A stretch of 64,000 nucleotides of DNA from Bacteroidota bacterium (GTDB lineage Bacteria > Bacteroidota > Bacteroidia > Flavobacteriales_D > Sanyastnellaceae): positions 1 through 64,000 of the forward strand of contig JAQBTQ010000013.1 in assembly GCA_027624855.1 (NCBI GenBank), given 5' to 3'. Under the pieces are notes generated by a model, which was given only the letters and a program-made list of their open reading frames with translations, was not told the origin of the DNA and did no database searches. The position numbers and the translations under genes were made by a program. Numbering within the stretch: the first letter of the stretch is position 1; the number at the start of each line of letters is the position of its first letter. Positions 50,759 through 59,634 of this stretch are shown here, piece by piece.

Positions 50759-51978
50759 TGACGCACGAACATCATTTGGTTTTGAAGCTTGCTGTTCCAA
50801 TGATATCCCAACGAGAATGGCATTTTTCCGCCAAAATAATTGCTATCGAGGTATGCCCGCTCCAAGTCTGGTTGGTACAAGGTGTCTGCGGTGAAATCTG
50901 AAACAGGAGGCGCATAGACCCCAAACAATCGCGGTTTGAATTCTTTTTTATTCACATGTCGCCACGGGATGCCTGTGTCGTCTTGGATGATGGTTTCTGA
51001 CCGGTCCAAGATGATTTCGCGAATCGTGCTAAAGAAGTAATAATGCGGTAAATAGCTCGCTGCTTTCATGAACGTGTTTGAGCGCGGAAGTGCCTTGAGA
51101 TGAGTGAGCATTGCGGTATCTCTCTTCAACTTTCGATTCGAAATGTCACAATCCAAATAGGTGAGGTAGCGCATTTCAGTCGCTGCCTTTTCCTTGAACG
51201 AAATTCGGATTCCCTGTTCAAAGGTTACTTCGCGCCCTTTGACCGTATCAGCCTGTGCCACACCGACCGAATCGAGATGAAGTTGTTCTACATGGTATAC
51301 CTCATGACCGGTGATACCAATGGCCCAAAGCATCGTGTAAATCAATCCAGAGGTACGATTTTCAGACTGAATGTCCGAAGTCATGTTTTTGGTGATGAAG
51401 TAAGATCGCTTGAAGATATCGCGCAGCATCGTTTCGGTGTCATGCAAAAGCGAATCCATCTCAGTGGCTGAAACGCTGGAGTAATCGGGAATTTGACCAA
51501 TGGGTTCTAAGGCAAACAAGTGATAATCGCGGCTTTGTGGGTAGACTTGGTGCACATGCAAAAAGTCTCCCCCGGCAAATGGATAGAATACGGGCAGCGT
51601 CTCATCCACGCCTTCTCTCTTCAATTCTTCTCCGAAGAAGTCTTCCATGGGTTTCAATCGATCAGCTGTGATTTGCTGAAAGTTCTTACCCATCCTTTGC
51701 TGATACATTGCGTAGTAAGCGGAGTCGACATTCAGCAAATTCAATGAATCAAAAGGCACAGTGCCCGCAATGAGTTGGGCCAGTTCGTTGAAATAAGGGT
51801 TGGGCAAAATCTTTGGAACGGGCGGCGCGAGCTGCGAAGAATCAACGGCTTGCGTAACAGATGAATCGACAGGCGTACTGGTTTCCAAGGACTCAGAATC
51901 ATTGGAGCCGCAGCCGGCAGCGATGATGAGCAAACCAAAGGTCAAGCCCGCAATTAAATGGTTGTAAAGTGTTTTCAA
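50755..51978 (-). CDS. Unknown lipoprotein in a cell-wall operon
   Basis: A 407-aa predicted lipoprotein (lipobox IAAGC, Cys about 23), with a Ser/Thr/Glu-rich linker to about residue 55, then a globular alpha/beta domain. Notable motifs are LPVFYPFAGGDFLHVHQVYP, AIGITGHEVYHVEQLHLD (a GHExxH-like run with Glu and two His) and FSLGYHWNSKL. HEVYH is an HExxH pattern, so zinc hydrolase activity is possible. No family recognised. The start is TTG 51978, 3 nt after the stop of the M23 gene, and no ATG precedes the lipobox. Confidence 0.7.
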   Translation of the reverse strand: MKTLYNHLIAGLTFGLLIIAAGCGSNDSESLETSTPVDSSVTQAVDSSQLAPPVPKILPNPYFNELAQLIAGTVPFDSLNLLNVDSAYYAMYQQRMGKNFQQITADRLKPMEDFFGEELKREGVDETLPVFYPFAGGDFLHVHQVYPQSRDYHLFALEPIGQIPDYSSVSATEMDSLLHDTETMLRDIFKRSYFITKNMTSDIQSENRTSGLIYTMLWAIGITGHEVYHVEQLHLDSVGVAQADTVKGREVTFEQGIRISFKEKAATEMRYLTYLDCDISNRKLKRDTAMLTHLKALPRSNTFMKAASYLPHYYFFSTIREIILDRSETIIQDDTGIPWRHVNKKEFKPRLFGVYAPPVSDFTADTLYQPDLERAYLDSNYFGGKMPFSLGYHWNSKLQNQMMFVRQ

Positions 51979-51981
51979 GGG

Positions 51982-52950
51982 TTAGTTGATTCGTAGTTTT
52001 TGACCAATTTGTAAAACATCCGTTTTCAGGTTGTTCCACGATTTAAGTTGTTTGATAGACACTTTGTATTTCCGACTGATGACCCAGAGGTTTTCGCCAG
52101 ACTTTACCGTGTGGTATTTTTTCTTGCGCGCTGTTTTGGCTATCACGCTGCTAGGAGGGTCATTCAAAAATGAATCCGTAAGCGTCACTGTGTCGGTTTT
52201 TAGCTGCAATGAATCCACATTGATTGCGACTTCGCTATTGAAGGATTTTCCCTTGTAGCGCCATTCGTAATGGAGATGGGGACCGGTCGAGCGCCCAGTA
52301 GTACCCCCGAGCCCAATCACTTCTCCAGTAAGCACCAATTCCCCGCTATTGATGAGGATTTCGTCCAGATGTGCATAGAGCGTTTCTAGACCATTGAAGT
52401 GTCGGATTACGATGCAATTGCCATATCCGCCATCATTATACTGGGCATAGCGAACGACTCCATTGAAAGAAGTTCGTACGGTGTCACCGATGTCCAGCCC
52501 TAAGTCCAATCCTCGATGCATTCTTCCCCATCGGGGACCATATGGCCAAAAGAATTCCCCCCAATAATTGAAATAGAAGGACTCCTCACCTTCAAGCAAA
52601 TCAATTACCAGGGTATCCCCATTGAGCGTGTGATCTGAGGTGCTCGGCCAAACATAGGTCGTCGCCCATGATTCTTGAAAAAGCGGCAATGAATCCAAAA
52701 TCCTCTGTCCCCAAATTTGACGGACGAAGGCAGCATCGTTCAGTCGCAATGAATCGACCTGAGCGCGAAGTGTGAGCTTTTCTTTCGGGCTCGTTTCTGG
52801 CACGAGGCTATCCGTCTGAAGTGCAGGAGTTGCGATTCTAGTGGAATCCAATAATGTTGAATCGACTTGCGCTAGTTCTTGTGCCTGCAATGAAAGGATC
52901 GATCCAGCCATCCCAAAAACGAATAGAATAAATAAACGCGTGTAGTTCAT
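51982..52950 (-). CDS. M23 endopeptidase with C-terminal LysM
   Basis: A 322-aa exported protein. The signal peptide is residues 1-23 (ends LQAQ). The M23 peptidase domain (about 125-255) has zinc ligands His145 and Asp149 in MHRGLDLG, His194 in LYAHLDE and GPHLHYEW (His225/His227). A C-terminal LysM (about 276-322, YHTVKSGENLWVISRKYKVSIKQL) binds peptidoglycan. It is predicted to cut peptide cross-links in the cell wall. The start ATG overlaps the L,D-transpeptidase-like gene by 4 bp. Confidence 0.92.
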   Translation of the reverse strand: MNYTRLFILFVFGMAGSILSLQAQELAQVDSTLLDSTRIATPALQTDSLVPETSPKEKLTLRAQVDSLRLNDAAFVRQIWGQRILDSLPLFQESWATTYVWPSTSDHTLNGDTLVIDLLEGEESFYFNYWGEFFWPYGPRWGRMHRGLDLGLDIGDTVRTSFNGVVRYAQYNDGGYGNCIVIRHFNGLETLYAHLDEILINSGELVLTGEVIGLGGTTGRSTGPHLHYEWRYKGKSFNSEVAINVDSLQLKTDTVTLTDSFLNDPPSSVIAKTARKKKYHTVKSGENLWVISRKYKVSIKQLKSWNNLKTDVLQIGQKLRIN

Positions 52951-54308
52951 TGATTTTTGGATTCAGGTGATGCCTTTCCTTGTTTCATGATGGATTCATA
53001 CTCCTCACCCAATAATTGAAAGGCGTCAAAAATGTAACCATTGTCGTGGCTGCCCGTGCTGTCCAGTTTGAGCTGCTCTGCAAGCACAGGGTATTGTTGG
53101 TTCACCCAAAGCCGGAACGCATTGCCTTCGATTTCATTTTTGAACGGAATTAGGTCTGGGATGGAGGTGGCGTCGATTTTTTTGAAATATCGCTCATCCT
53201 GATAGCAGACAAAGAAATTTGCATCTTGTGGCGTCCACCAACGCAGGAATTTTGACGCGAAATCTGAAACCCGAATGCAGCCAAGGCTGTTGGCGCACCC
53301 TAGCATCCCACGGCTCAGTTCAGACAAAGACACTTCGTGAATGCCATTGTTTTTGAGGCACCTGCTGAATTCAGGATCGGGGGTCATCGTAAGAAAATTC
53401 GGAAGTTCCGTTTTTCCTTGATAGTGCGCAATCCGATTATGACCTCCGCCGACCAACTCATCCCGCTTGGCGTCTAACTCACCATAGGTGCGTTGTCGTT
53501 CCCAATTCTTGGAAGTGATGGTGTACTTTGAGGCATAGTATTTTCGTTTGGGCCCGATTGGAAGGTACTGGAACATTTCCTTGACTTCCGTACTATCGTC
53601 CTGTTGAATAAGTTTGTAATCCATCCGCTTCGAAGAAGTCGCAAATTTCGCGACCAAGATGAGGGTGTCGGGATAGACTTCACACACATTGAGTGTTTGT
53701 CCTACTTCGTAATACGTTGCTCGATGAGTACCGATGGTGCGCTTCAGTGGTGGCGAGTGGTACTTCCAGACTTGAGTGATGAAGTTTTCTGCAAGCGCAA
53801 GTGATTCGCCTTCAAGATAGTTGGGCAATAGTGCTAAGATCTTCCCGACAGATTCACCGTCTTTGTAGGCGGAATGCATCAGAGCCATGACGTCTTCCCC
53901 AACTCCTCTGAGTTCTTGCAAGAGGGAGGGATTGGGATTGATTTCTGAGATTCCTCGGCCCTTTCCATTTTCGTCGAGTGCATTGAGGTCACCCACCAAG
54001 TACCGGTTCCGATAAGGATGGTCCTCCGGTAGCTGTTGATTGTACAAGTCCTCAACTTGATACGTCCGATTTTGATTGGGGTGAAAGAAACTCCTGTCTT
54101 CCAACAATGGGAGGTAGCAAGAATTCGTTTCAGCGATGGAAGCAATGGTTGATGCATCCAGTGAAGCAATGGGGGTGCTCAATGAAACTTCTTCAGTGTC
54201 ACTGCCGAGATTGATCAAATAATTGGCAAGCGCTCTACTTTGCTGTGCATGGAATTCACCATGAACAATTGAGGCGAACATCAAGATGAAAGAGAAGTTC
54301 TTTTTCAT
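52947..54308 (-). CDS. L,D-transpeptidase-family protein
   Basis: A 453-aa exported protein. The signal peptide is residues 1-21 (ends FHAQQ). It carries a YkuD-type catalytic motif: His324 in NNGIHEVSLSE and Cys344 in MLGCANSLGCIRVSDFA (the HG/SxGCIR signature). The long N-terminal part is helical with a Tyr-rich middle. It could form or break peptide links in peptidoglycan or attach proteins to it. First gene of the operon with the M23/LysM peptidase, the lipoprotein and the APC permease. Only a weak -7-like sequence (TATCATTG on the minus strand) was seen upstream. Confidence 0.82.
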   Translation of the reverse strand: MKKNFSFILMFASIVHGEFHAQQSRALANYLINLGSDTEEVSLSTPIASLDASTIASIAETNSCYLPLLEDRSFFHPNQNRTYQVEDLYNQQLPEDHPYRNRYLVGDLNALDENGKGRGISEINPNPSLLQELRGVGEDVMALMHSAYKDGESVGKILALLPNYLEGESLALAENFITQVWKYHSPPLKRTIGTHRATYYEVGQTLNVCEVYPDTLILVAKFATSSKRMDYKLIQQDDSTEVKEMFQYLPIGPKRKYYASKYTITSKNWERQRTYGELDAKRDELVGGGHNRIAHYQGKTELPNFLTMTPDPEFSRCLKNNGIHEVSLSELSRGMLGCANSLGCIRVSDFASKFLRWWTPQDANFFVCYQDERYFKKIDATSIPDLIPFKNEIEGNAFRLWVNQQYPVLAEQLKLDSTGSHDNGYIFDAFQLLGEEYESIMKQGKASPESKNQ

Positions 54309-54531
54309 GGTTTAAATCCAATACAATGATAAGGAAATCATGGAACTCACAATTTGCGGTCAAATTCCTTTTGGCACCCCAAGTTGATTGTGGACAAATA
54401 ATATTTAAGGTGATTAATCTTTTTAGTGAGGGATTATAAATTGGTCTGCTCTGGCAGGTGCGACCAATGCGCTAAAATCGCAGGGATTATCGTTATTCAA
54501 TTTGTTATTCAAGGAATTAGTAGATCGAGGT

Positions 54532-56016
54532 ATGAAAGTTTTGATTCAATTGTTTTTTTTGTTGTTGATTTTCGGCGCGGAAATCAGGGAATTACAGGCA
54601 CAACAAGATCCTGAATCCGCTCAAGATTCAACGGAATCAAAGGGAATATCGGAGGAGTCCAAATACCAGGAATACAAGGAGTTGTTTGGTTTGTACTGTG
54701 TGGATCAAAAAGGAACCGACAATTATGGTGAGGGCATAGAAGCGTTGTACGGAACCCGGAATTTTCGTCCCATCCTTCATGGTGTAGCCTATCGCGGCGG
54801 TGGCAATAACTATTACCACCGAACCGACAAGCGAAACAATAAAAACCCGCTTCCGCCTGATGGCTTGCAGAATTTGGCCAATTTGGATTTTTCGACGTCG
54901 GTTTATCTCTACACTGAAAATTTTGAAACGGCCCCTTCGGAGGTTTCAGGTACGAATGGTACCATGAGTTATCAGCAAATCAGCGGGAATACCGAAGCCG
55001 AACAAGACGAAATTTTGGCGCTAGTCCATGAATCCATTTTGAACCAAGAAATCGGGCCTGTTTATCTGCATTGTTGGAATGGATGGCATCAATCCGGGTA
55101 CATTTCGGCCATCATTTTGCGCCAGTTTTGTGGGTTGAGTGCGTCCCAAGCGTTGCAATACTGGGCTGAAAACGCGGATGGTTGGAATAAAGGATATCAG
55201 CGCATTCGAACAGCGATTGCAGAGTTCAAGCCACGAAAACAATATCAAATTGAGGCTTCTTTGAAGGAGGAGATTTGCCCGTGCATGAGTGAGTGGGAAG
55301 AAACAGACCTTGTTGCATCCGAAAAATTGGATTGGATTCAAATCAACATGAACCGAATGGTTCCATTTGGCAGGAATTCAAGTGAAATTGATCCAGGTGC
55401 CCTCACAGCAATTGATGATTACATTGAATTTCTGAACGAGCATCCATACCTCACTGTTGAGGTTGGAGGTCATAGTTCTTTGACCGGCTCCGCCGCTTAC
55501 AATCAAAAATTATCCCAAACCCGTGCTGAAACGGTAATGAAATACATGGTGAGTTTGGGTGTCGATCCTACTCGTTTGACTGCCGTGGGATATGGTCAAT
55601 CCCAGCCCGTGATGCGTGGCACTTCGGATGAAGCGAATCAGCTAAATCGCCGAATTCAATTCCGGGTGACCTCGCTCTCCTATCAATTTGAATTCGCATT
55701 GAGCAGTGCAGAAATTCGGCCCATCTACCGCAAAGAGCTCATTGAGTTGAAAGAGATCCTAAGTTCCGTTTCGAACGCTAAATTTCTGATTACTGGTCAT
55801 ACGGATGACTCTGGAACCAAGGCCTTCAACGATCGCCTTTCTGAGATGCGTGCGAAATCTGTCTATGATTTTTTGAAAGATCAAGGCTTTGATGTCAAAC
55901 GATGCGAGTACAAAGGAATGGGATCGAGTTCTCCTGTAGTGCCCAACACGACGGATGCCAACCGAAATCGCAATCGTAGAATTGAAATAGCAATCATTCC
56001 CAATTCAAAACCGTGA
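54532..56016 (+). CDS. Phosphatase-like domain fused to two OmpA domains
   Basis: A 494-aa exported protein. The signal peptide is residues 1-24 (ends LQAQQ). Residues about 45-250 form a dual-specificity/tyrosine-phosphatase-like fold whose P-loop reads HCWNGWHQSG (His180, Cys181). The invariant Arg expected six residues after Cys is Gln187, so normal phosphatase catalysis is doubtful. Two tandem OmpA-like peptidoglycan-binding domains follow (about 280-385 and 395-490), with GHSSLTGSAAYNQKLSQTRAE and GHTDDSGTKAFNDRLSEMRAK. It is thus a cell-wall-anchored periplasmic protein. The stop overlaps the GTG start of the CotH kinase gene (GTGA), so the two are coupled. Confidence 0.8.
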   Translation: MKVLIQLFFLLLIFGAEIRELQAQQDPESAQDSTESKGISEESKYQEYKELFGLYCVDQKGTDNYGEGIEALYGTRNFRPILHGVAYRGGGNNYYHRTDKRNNKNPLPPDGLQNLANLDFSTSVYLYTENFETAPSEVSGTNGTMSYQQISGNTEAEQDEILALVHESILNQEIGPVYLHCWNGWHQSGYISAIILRQFCGLSASQALQYWAENADGWNKGYQRIRTAIAEFKPRKQYQIEASLKEEICPCMSEWEETDLVASEKLDWIQINMNRMVPFGRNSSEIDPGALTAIDDYIEFLNEHPYLTVEVGGHSSLTGSAAYNQKLSQTRAETVMKYMVSLGVDPTRLTAVGYGQSQPVMRGTSDEANQLNRRIQFRVTSLSYQFEFALSSAEIRPIYRKELIELKEILSSVSNAKFLITGHTDDSGTKAFNDRLSEMRAKSVYDFLKDQGFDVKRCEYKGMGSSSPVVPNTTDANRNRNRRIEIAIIPNSKP

Positions 56017-58223
56017 AACGCCATCTGCTATTTGCACTCTTAATGATTGGGGCCTTCGGTCTGTCGAATCGGTTCGAAGCTCAAGAACACATTCGGTGTT
56101 CCCACGTCAGCGGCAAATCGGACTCTTCTTTTGTCTTCACCGCGTCGAGTGAACGTGGAGAATTGCGATTTGAGACGGGCGGAACATTCGTCAGCAGTTC
56201 CAGTCCGCGCTGGCCAGATAGTTTGGTCATCAACCGAACCACGGCGCTAGAATTGGCGTTGTTTGATGCCGACACATTGGTCGAGCGGTCGCACCGGTTT
56301 TTTGCCGTGGATATTCCCACGCACTTCCCCATTTTGGCGGTTTCAACTGCGGGATACTACTTCTGGGATTCCGTCAACGGCATCAGCGTTCGAGGTCCAA
56401 ACGCCTATTTTGACACCACATCAGGATTTTGGCGCAATAACAATTATGAGAAGAAATGGGAGCGGGAGGTGAATATTGTTTACATCGAGGACGATGGAGA
56501 AGAGGTCATCAACCAGAGAGGTGGCATTCGGGTATTTGGAGGGATGAGTCGGCATTTGCCCCAAAAATCTTACCGAATCATCGCGCGAGAGGAATACGGT
56601 AAAAAGCGATTTAAGCACCAATTTTTTGAGCATCGTGAGAACGAGAAATTTAAGACCCTCGTGCTGCGCAATGGATCAACCCATTACAATAAATCCAAGA
56701 TTTTGGATGTTTTTGCGACGCAGCTTGCGAAAGAATTGGGCCTGGAAATTCAAGAAGCGCAACCTGTCACCTTGTACATAAACGAGGAGTATCAAGGCAT
56801 TTATAACTTGAGGGAACACATACGAGGGCATTACTTAGAAGCCAATTGGGGAGGTGACCGGGATTCGATGGATTTGATTCAGGGTCACTCTCGTGCTGAA
56901 AACGGAGATTCAAAAGGTTATTTTGAAATGTTCGATTGGATCAAGAAGACGGACTTGTCGGATGATTCCTTTTTGCCCGAACTGTTTAAGTGGATGGATG
57001 TCCGTAACTATTTCAATTTTATGGTGGTTCAGATTTATCTGAACAATGTGGACAGCATGGGAAACATCCGATTTTGGCGTAAAGACGATTCCACGCCATT
57101 TCGATGGATACTGTACGATACGGATTTGGGTCTCGGTCACAGCCGTGCGGTTTCTTTTAACTACATGCAGTATCGATTGAGTCGGGTCCAAACGGATTGG
57201 TTCAATCCTCAGTGGTCCACGGCCATCATCACCAACCTGTTGGAAAATGACTCATTGAAGAAGGACTTCATCCATCAAGTTTCTTATATCACCAGTACAA
57301 CCTTTGAGGTTGAACGATTTGAAAGTGTCTTGGATTCCTTGGTGGATTTGTATGCGCACGATGTTGAGATCCATCGCAATCGAATCGGTCAATTGAATAA
57401 ATGGGAATATCACATTAACAAAATCAGGGAGTACGGGCAAAAGCGTCCGCCATACATGCTGGAATATACCCGTCAGCAATTTGACCTGGACAAACCTTAT
57501 CGCCTAGAAATCGTCAATGAGCATCCTGAATGGGGTCACTTCCGGATCAATGACAACCCAGGCCGCTCTGATTCGACCTATGCAGGCTGGTATTTTTCAG
57601 AATTACCATTGAAAGTGGAATGGGTGCCAAACCGGCTGTTCAAGGCGACTGAAGAGTCGATTTTGTTTGTTTCCGCTGAGCCAGGAGACACACTGCGTCT
57701 GCAGCCGCATTTTGAGCCGAGCCCGATGAGCCCTTATGCTGGAAAGGTCAAATTGAACGAGTGGCATCCTGCTCGAGATTCCGTGGCCCCTTGGATTGAA
57801 TTGATTTCATTAATTCCCGATACCATTCCTGGGTTGAATTGGACGTTTTGGACTGCTTCAGGAGAATTCGATTTTGAGTATGCTAGCATGGGTAAATCCA
57901 CCTTTTATCTCGAAGATTCTCTGAGCACATTGTGGAGCGATTCTTCTCACGTGCGTGGCTGGTGGCGAATGCTTGATGAAGAAGGGCTGGTTATTGATAG
58001 TATTTCTTGGTATGATTTGAAGCCAACAGGGGTTTATGAACGAGTCGATTCGATTGGTCATGAATTGGAGTGGATTGAGGGTCCTGGAACGCCAGCATTA
58101 CTTAATCCAAGCCAACAGCCTCCAAGAGAACGTGCGTCCATTTGGTTGGTTTCACTTTTGATTTTGGGCCAGTTCATGCTGGTTTGGCATTCTTATTTCA
58201 AAAAAGAAAAGGTAAATCTTTAA
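56013..58223 (+). CDS. CotH-family kinase-like membrane protein
   Basis: A 736-aa protein. The signal peptide is residues 1-23. Its CotH kinase domain (about 150-470) has RGGIRVFGGMSRHLPQKSYRI (substrate/ATP lysine), LVLRNGSTHYNKSKILDVF, NNVDSMGNIRFWR and the metal motif WILYDTDLGLG (D-x-D). A second, beta-sandwich lamin-tail-like region follows (about 575-690), and a C-terminal TM anchor (about 710-728) with a basic end. CotH proteins phosphorylate secreted proteins in Bacillus spores, and the target here is unknown. The GTG start (56013) overlaps the stop of the phosphatase-like/OmpA gene. Confidence 0.87.
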   Translation: MKRHLLFALLMIGAFGLSNRFEAQEHIRCSHVSGKSDSSFVFTASSERGELRFETGGTFVSSSSPRWPDSLVINRTTALELALFDADTLVERSHRFFAVDIPTHFPILAVSTAGYYFWDSVNGISVRGPNAYFDTTSGFWRNNNYEKKWEREVNIVYIEDDGEEVINQRGGIRVFGGMSRHLPQKSYRIIAREEYGKKRFKHQFFEHRENEKFKTLVLRNGSTHYNKSKILDVFATQLAKELGLEIQEAQPVTLYINEEYQGIYNLREHIRGHYLEANWGGDRDSMDLIQGHSRAENGDSKGYFEMFDWIKKTDLSDDSFLPELFKWMDVRNYFNFMVVQIYLNNVDSMGNIRFWRKDDSTPFRWILYDTDLGLGHSRAVSFNYMQYRLSRVQTDWFNPQWSTAIITNLLENDSLKKDFIHQVSYITSTTFEVERFESVLDSLVDLYAHDVEIHRNRIGQLNKWEYHINKIREYGQKRPPYMLEYTRQQFDLDKPYRLEIVNEHPEWGHFRINDNPGRSDSTYAGWYFSELPLKVEWVPNRLFKATEESILFVSAEPGDTLRLQPHFEPSPMSPYAGKVKLNEWHPARDSVAPWIELISLIPDTIPGLNWTFWTASGEFDFEYASMGKSTFYLEDSLSTLWSDSSHVRGWWRMLDEEGLVIDSISWYDLKPTGVYERVDSIGHELEWIEGPGTPALLNPSQQPPRERASIWLVSLLILGQFMLVWHSYFKKEKVNL

Positions 58224-58230
58224 CATTCGT

Positions 58231-58260
58231 TTTGAATGTTCGATGAGATTTGTACCTTGC
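58231..58260 (+). promoter_or_regulatory. Promoter of the 58289 lipoprotein (TTTG-N18-TACCTTGC)
   Basis: TTTG at 58231-58234 and TACCTTGC at 58253-58260, spacer 18 bp. The ATG is 28 nt after the box. Confidence 0.55.
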
Positions 58261-58288
58261 GCCCGAATTTTAACCAATCCCAAAACCT

Positions 58289-58528
58289 ATGAAGTTCTCT
58301 TTTAACCCTGTTTTGTCATTAGTGGCATTCGCAATGTTGGTTTTCGTTTCATGTGGTGGTGATGAAGCCGCTGCAGATGCTGCTGAAGCTCCAGCCGTTG
58401 AAGAAGTAGCCGAAGAACCAGCTGCTGAGGAAGCTGCTGCTCCTGAAGCTGAAGCCACTGAAGCTGTCGCTGACTCTTCTGCCGCTGAAGCTACTGAGCC
58501 AGCCGCTGAAGAAGCTGCTGCAGAGTAA
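58289..58528 (+). CDS. Ala/Glu-rich small lipoprotein
   Basis: A 79-aa predicted lipoprotein. Signal MKFSFNPVLSLVAFAMLVFVSC gives Cys22. The whole mature part (57 residues) is Ala/Glu/Pro/Asp low complexity (PAVEEVAEEPAAEEAAAPEAEA...), strongly acidic and probably disordered. The composition is similar to the rplQ tail at the start of the window, though unrelated in location. It is monocistronic, with a promoter and a strong terminator, which suggests it is abundantly expressed. Function unknown. Confidence 0.75.
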   Translation: MKFSFNPVLSLVAFAMLVFVSCGGDEAAADAAEAPAVEEVAEEPAAEEAAAPEAEATEAVADSSAAEATEPAAEEAAAE

Positions 58529-58574
58529 GTCTTGCCAAATCGTCGTTCGATGCCTGCCATCGAACACAAGAAAT

Positions 58575-58605
58575 TAAGGAAGCCTCAAAGGCTTCCTTTT
58601 TTTTA
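58575..58605 (+). terminator. Terminator after the Ala/Glu-rich lipoprotein gene
   Basis: Perfect stem ggaagcct/aggcttcc (58578-58585 with 58589-58596), loop caa, followed by an eight-T run. Confidence 0.93.
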
Positions 58606-58631
58606 CGCTAGGACCAATCCTAGCAGTAATC

Positions 58632-59612
58632 TTAGTACCAATCGATGAAGCTTCGGACCCCTGCCGTCCAGCCAGTATTGATGTTGGTCGGGCCGACGGC
58701 AACATCTGGAGCAATCCAACAGGTCCATTGCCGCTGAAATTGACAGCTAAAAATTGGCGCAATTTGACCGGTATTGCGATAAATGGCTCCAATCCCTATC
58801 AAGGTTGAAGATCCCGCTTCACTCAATCGGGTGTCGTAGCCCAATCCATATTGCAAAAGGGACCCCATTGAAAACAGTTGAGCGCCTGATTGCCTTTCGA
58901 ATTCCCCCCACACGACGCATTTCCAAGTATTCCGGCTAGTTTCAATATCGAATTGACCCAATGCCAAAACGGTATGACGAAAGGCATATGGATCTTTTTG
59001 ATACCTGAACAAGCTTTGGTTAACCGGTGCGTGAACTGCACGATAACTGATACCAAACAGGCTGGATTGATATCCGATTTCAACTCCAGACTCCAAATAG
59101 TGTTTTTGGTCCAATAGGATGTTTTCACCGGATTCTTCCAGTTCCGGAGTGATGGGGTTTAAGAGGTATTGACTATCCCACACGCCCAGATTTCGCCAAG
59201 TTCGCATGCCGTATCCCAAGTGAATTCCGCCGGACACAAAGGTGTCATGCGTCAGTGCGATTCGTTTGAATGCGCCGGTTACCGCCCGGAATCTTTTCAA
59301 AAATTCTCCTTCCACATCATGTTCTATGGTGCCAAAAATCACATGAGAACCACCGTAGCCATTGCGATCAGGAAGGACAGAATAGATTTGGATTTTGGAA
59401 GTTTCAAATGCACTGTTTGCGATTCCTTGATCTACTTTTCTATGTTGTAAATCAAAGGTCAGGGATGACAGTTGATGCCGATTTTGCGTTGTGCTGTAAT
59501 GGGAAATGACGGATTGACCACCTGCCCAGCGCGCAGGAACGAGGCATGATATGGCATCCTGTGCATGGAAGGACGAGACCACATGCACAAAGCACATGAT
59601 CATAATGGTCAT
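58632..59612 (-). CDS. PorP/SprF-family T9SS outer-membrane protein
   Basis: A 326-aa barrel protein of the PorP/SprF family. The signal peptide is about residues 1-17 (ends SFHAQ). Family marks: RWAGGQSVISHYSTTQNRHQLSSLTFDLQH, FKRIALTHDTFVSGGIHLGYGMR, YLESGVEIGYQSSLFGISYRAVHAPVNQS and the C-terminal GWTAGVRSFIDWY. These proteins work with CHU_C-tagged adhesins, placing them at the T9SS exit. It follows the CUB/CHU_C gene, as in most Bacteroidota. ATG 59612 is chosen; an ATG at 59654 would overlap the upstream gene by 20 bp and is also possible. Confidence 0.83.
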   Translation of the reverse strand: MTIMIMCFVHVVSSFHAQDAISCLVPARWAGGQSVISHYSTTQNRHQLSSLTFDLQHRKVDQGIANSAFETSKIQIYSVLPDRNGYGGSHVIFGTIEHDVEGEFLKRFRAVTGAFKRIALTHDTFVSGGIHLGYGMRTWRNLGVWDSQYLLNPITPELEESGENILLDQKHYLESGVEIGYQSSLFGISYRAVHAPVNQSLFRYQKDPYAFRHTVLALGQFDIETSRNTWKCVVWGEFERQSGAQLFSMGSLLQYGLGYDTRLSEAGSSTLIGIGAIYRNTGQIAPIFSCQFQRQWTCWIAPDVAVGPTNINTGWTAGVRSFIDWY

Positions 59613-59634
59613 GGCTATCCGAGGACGGCTATGT

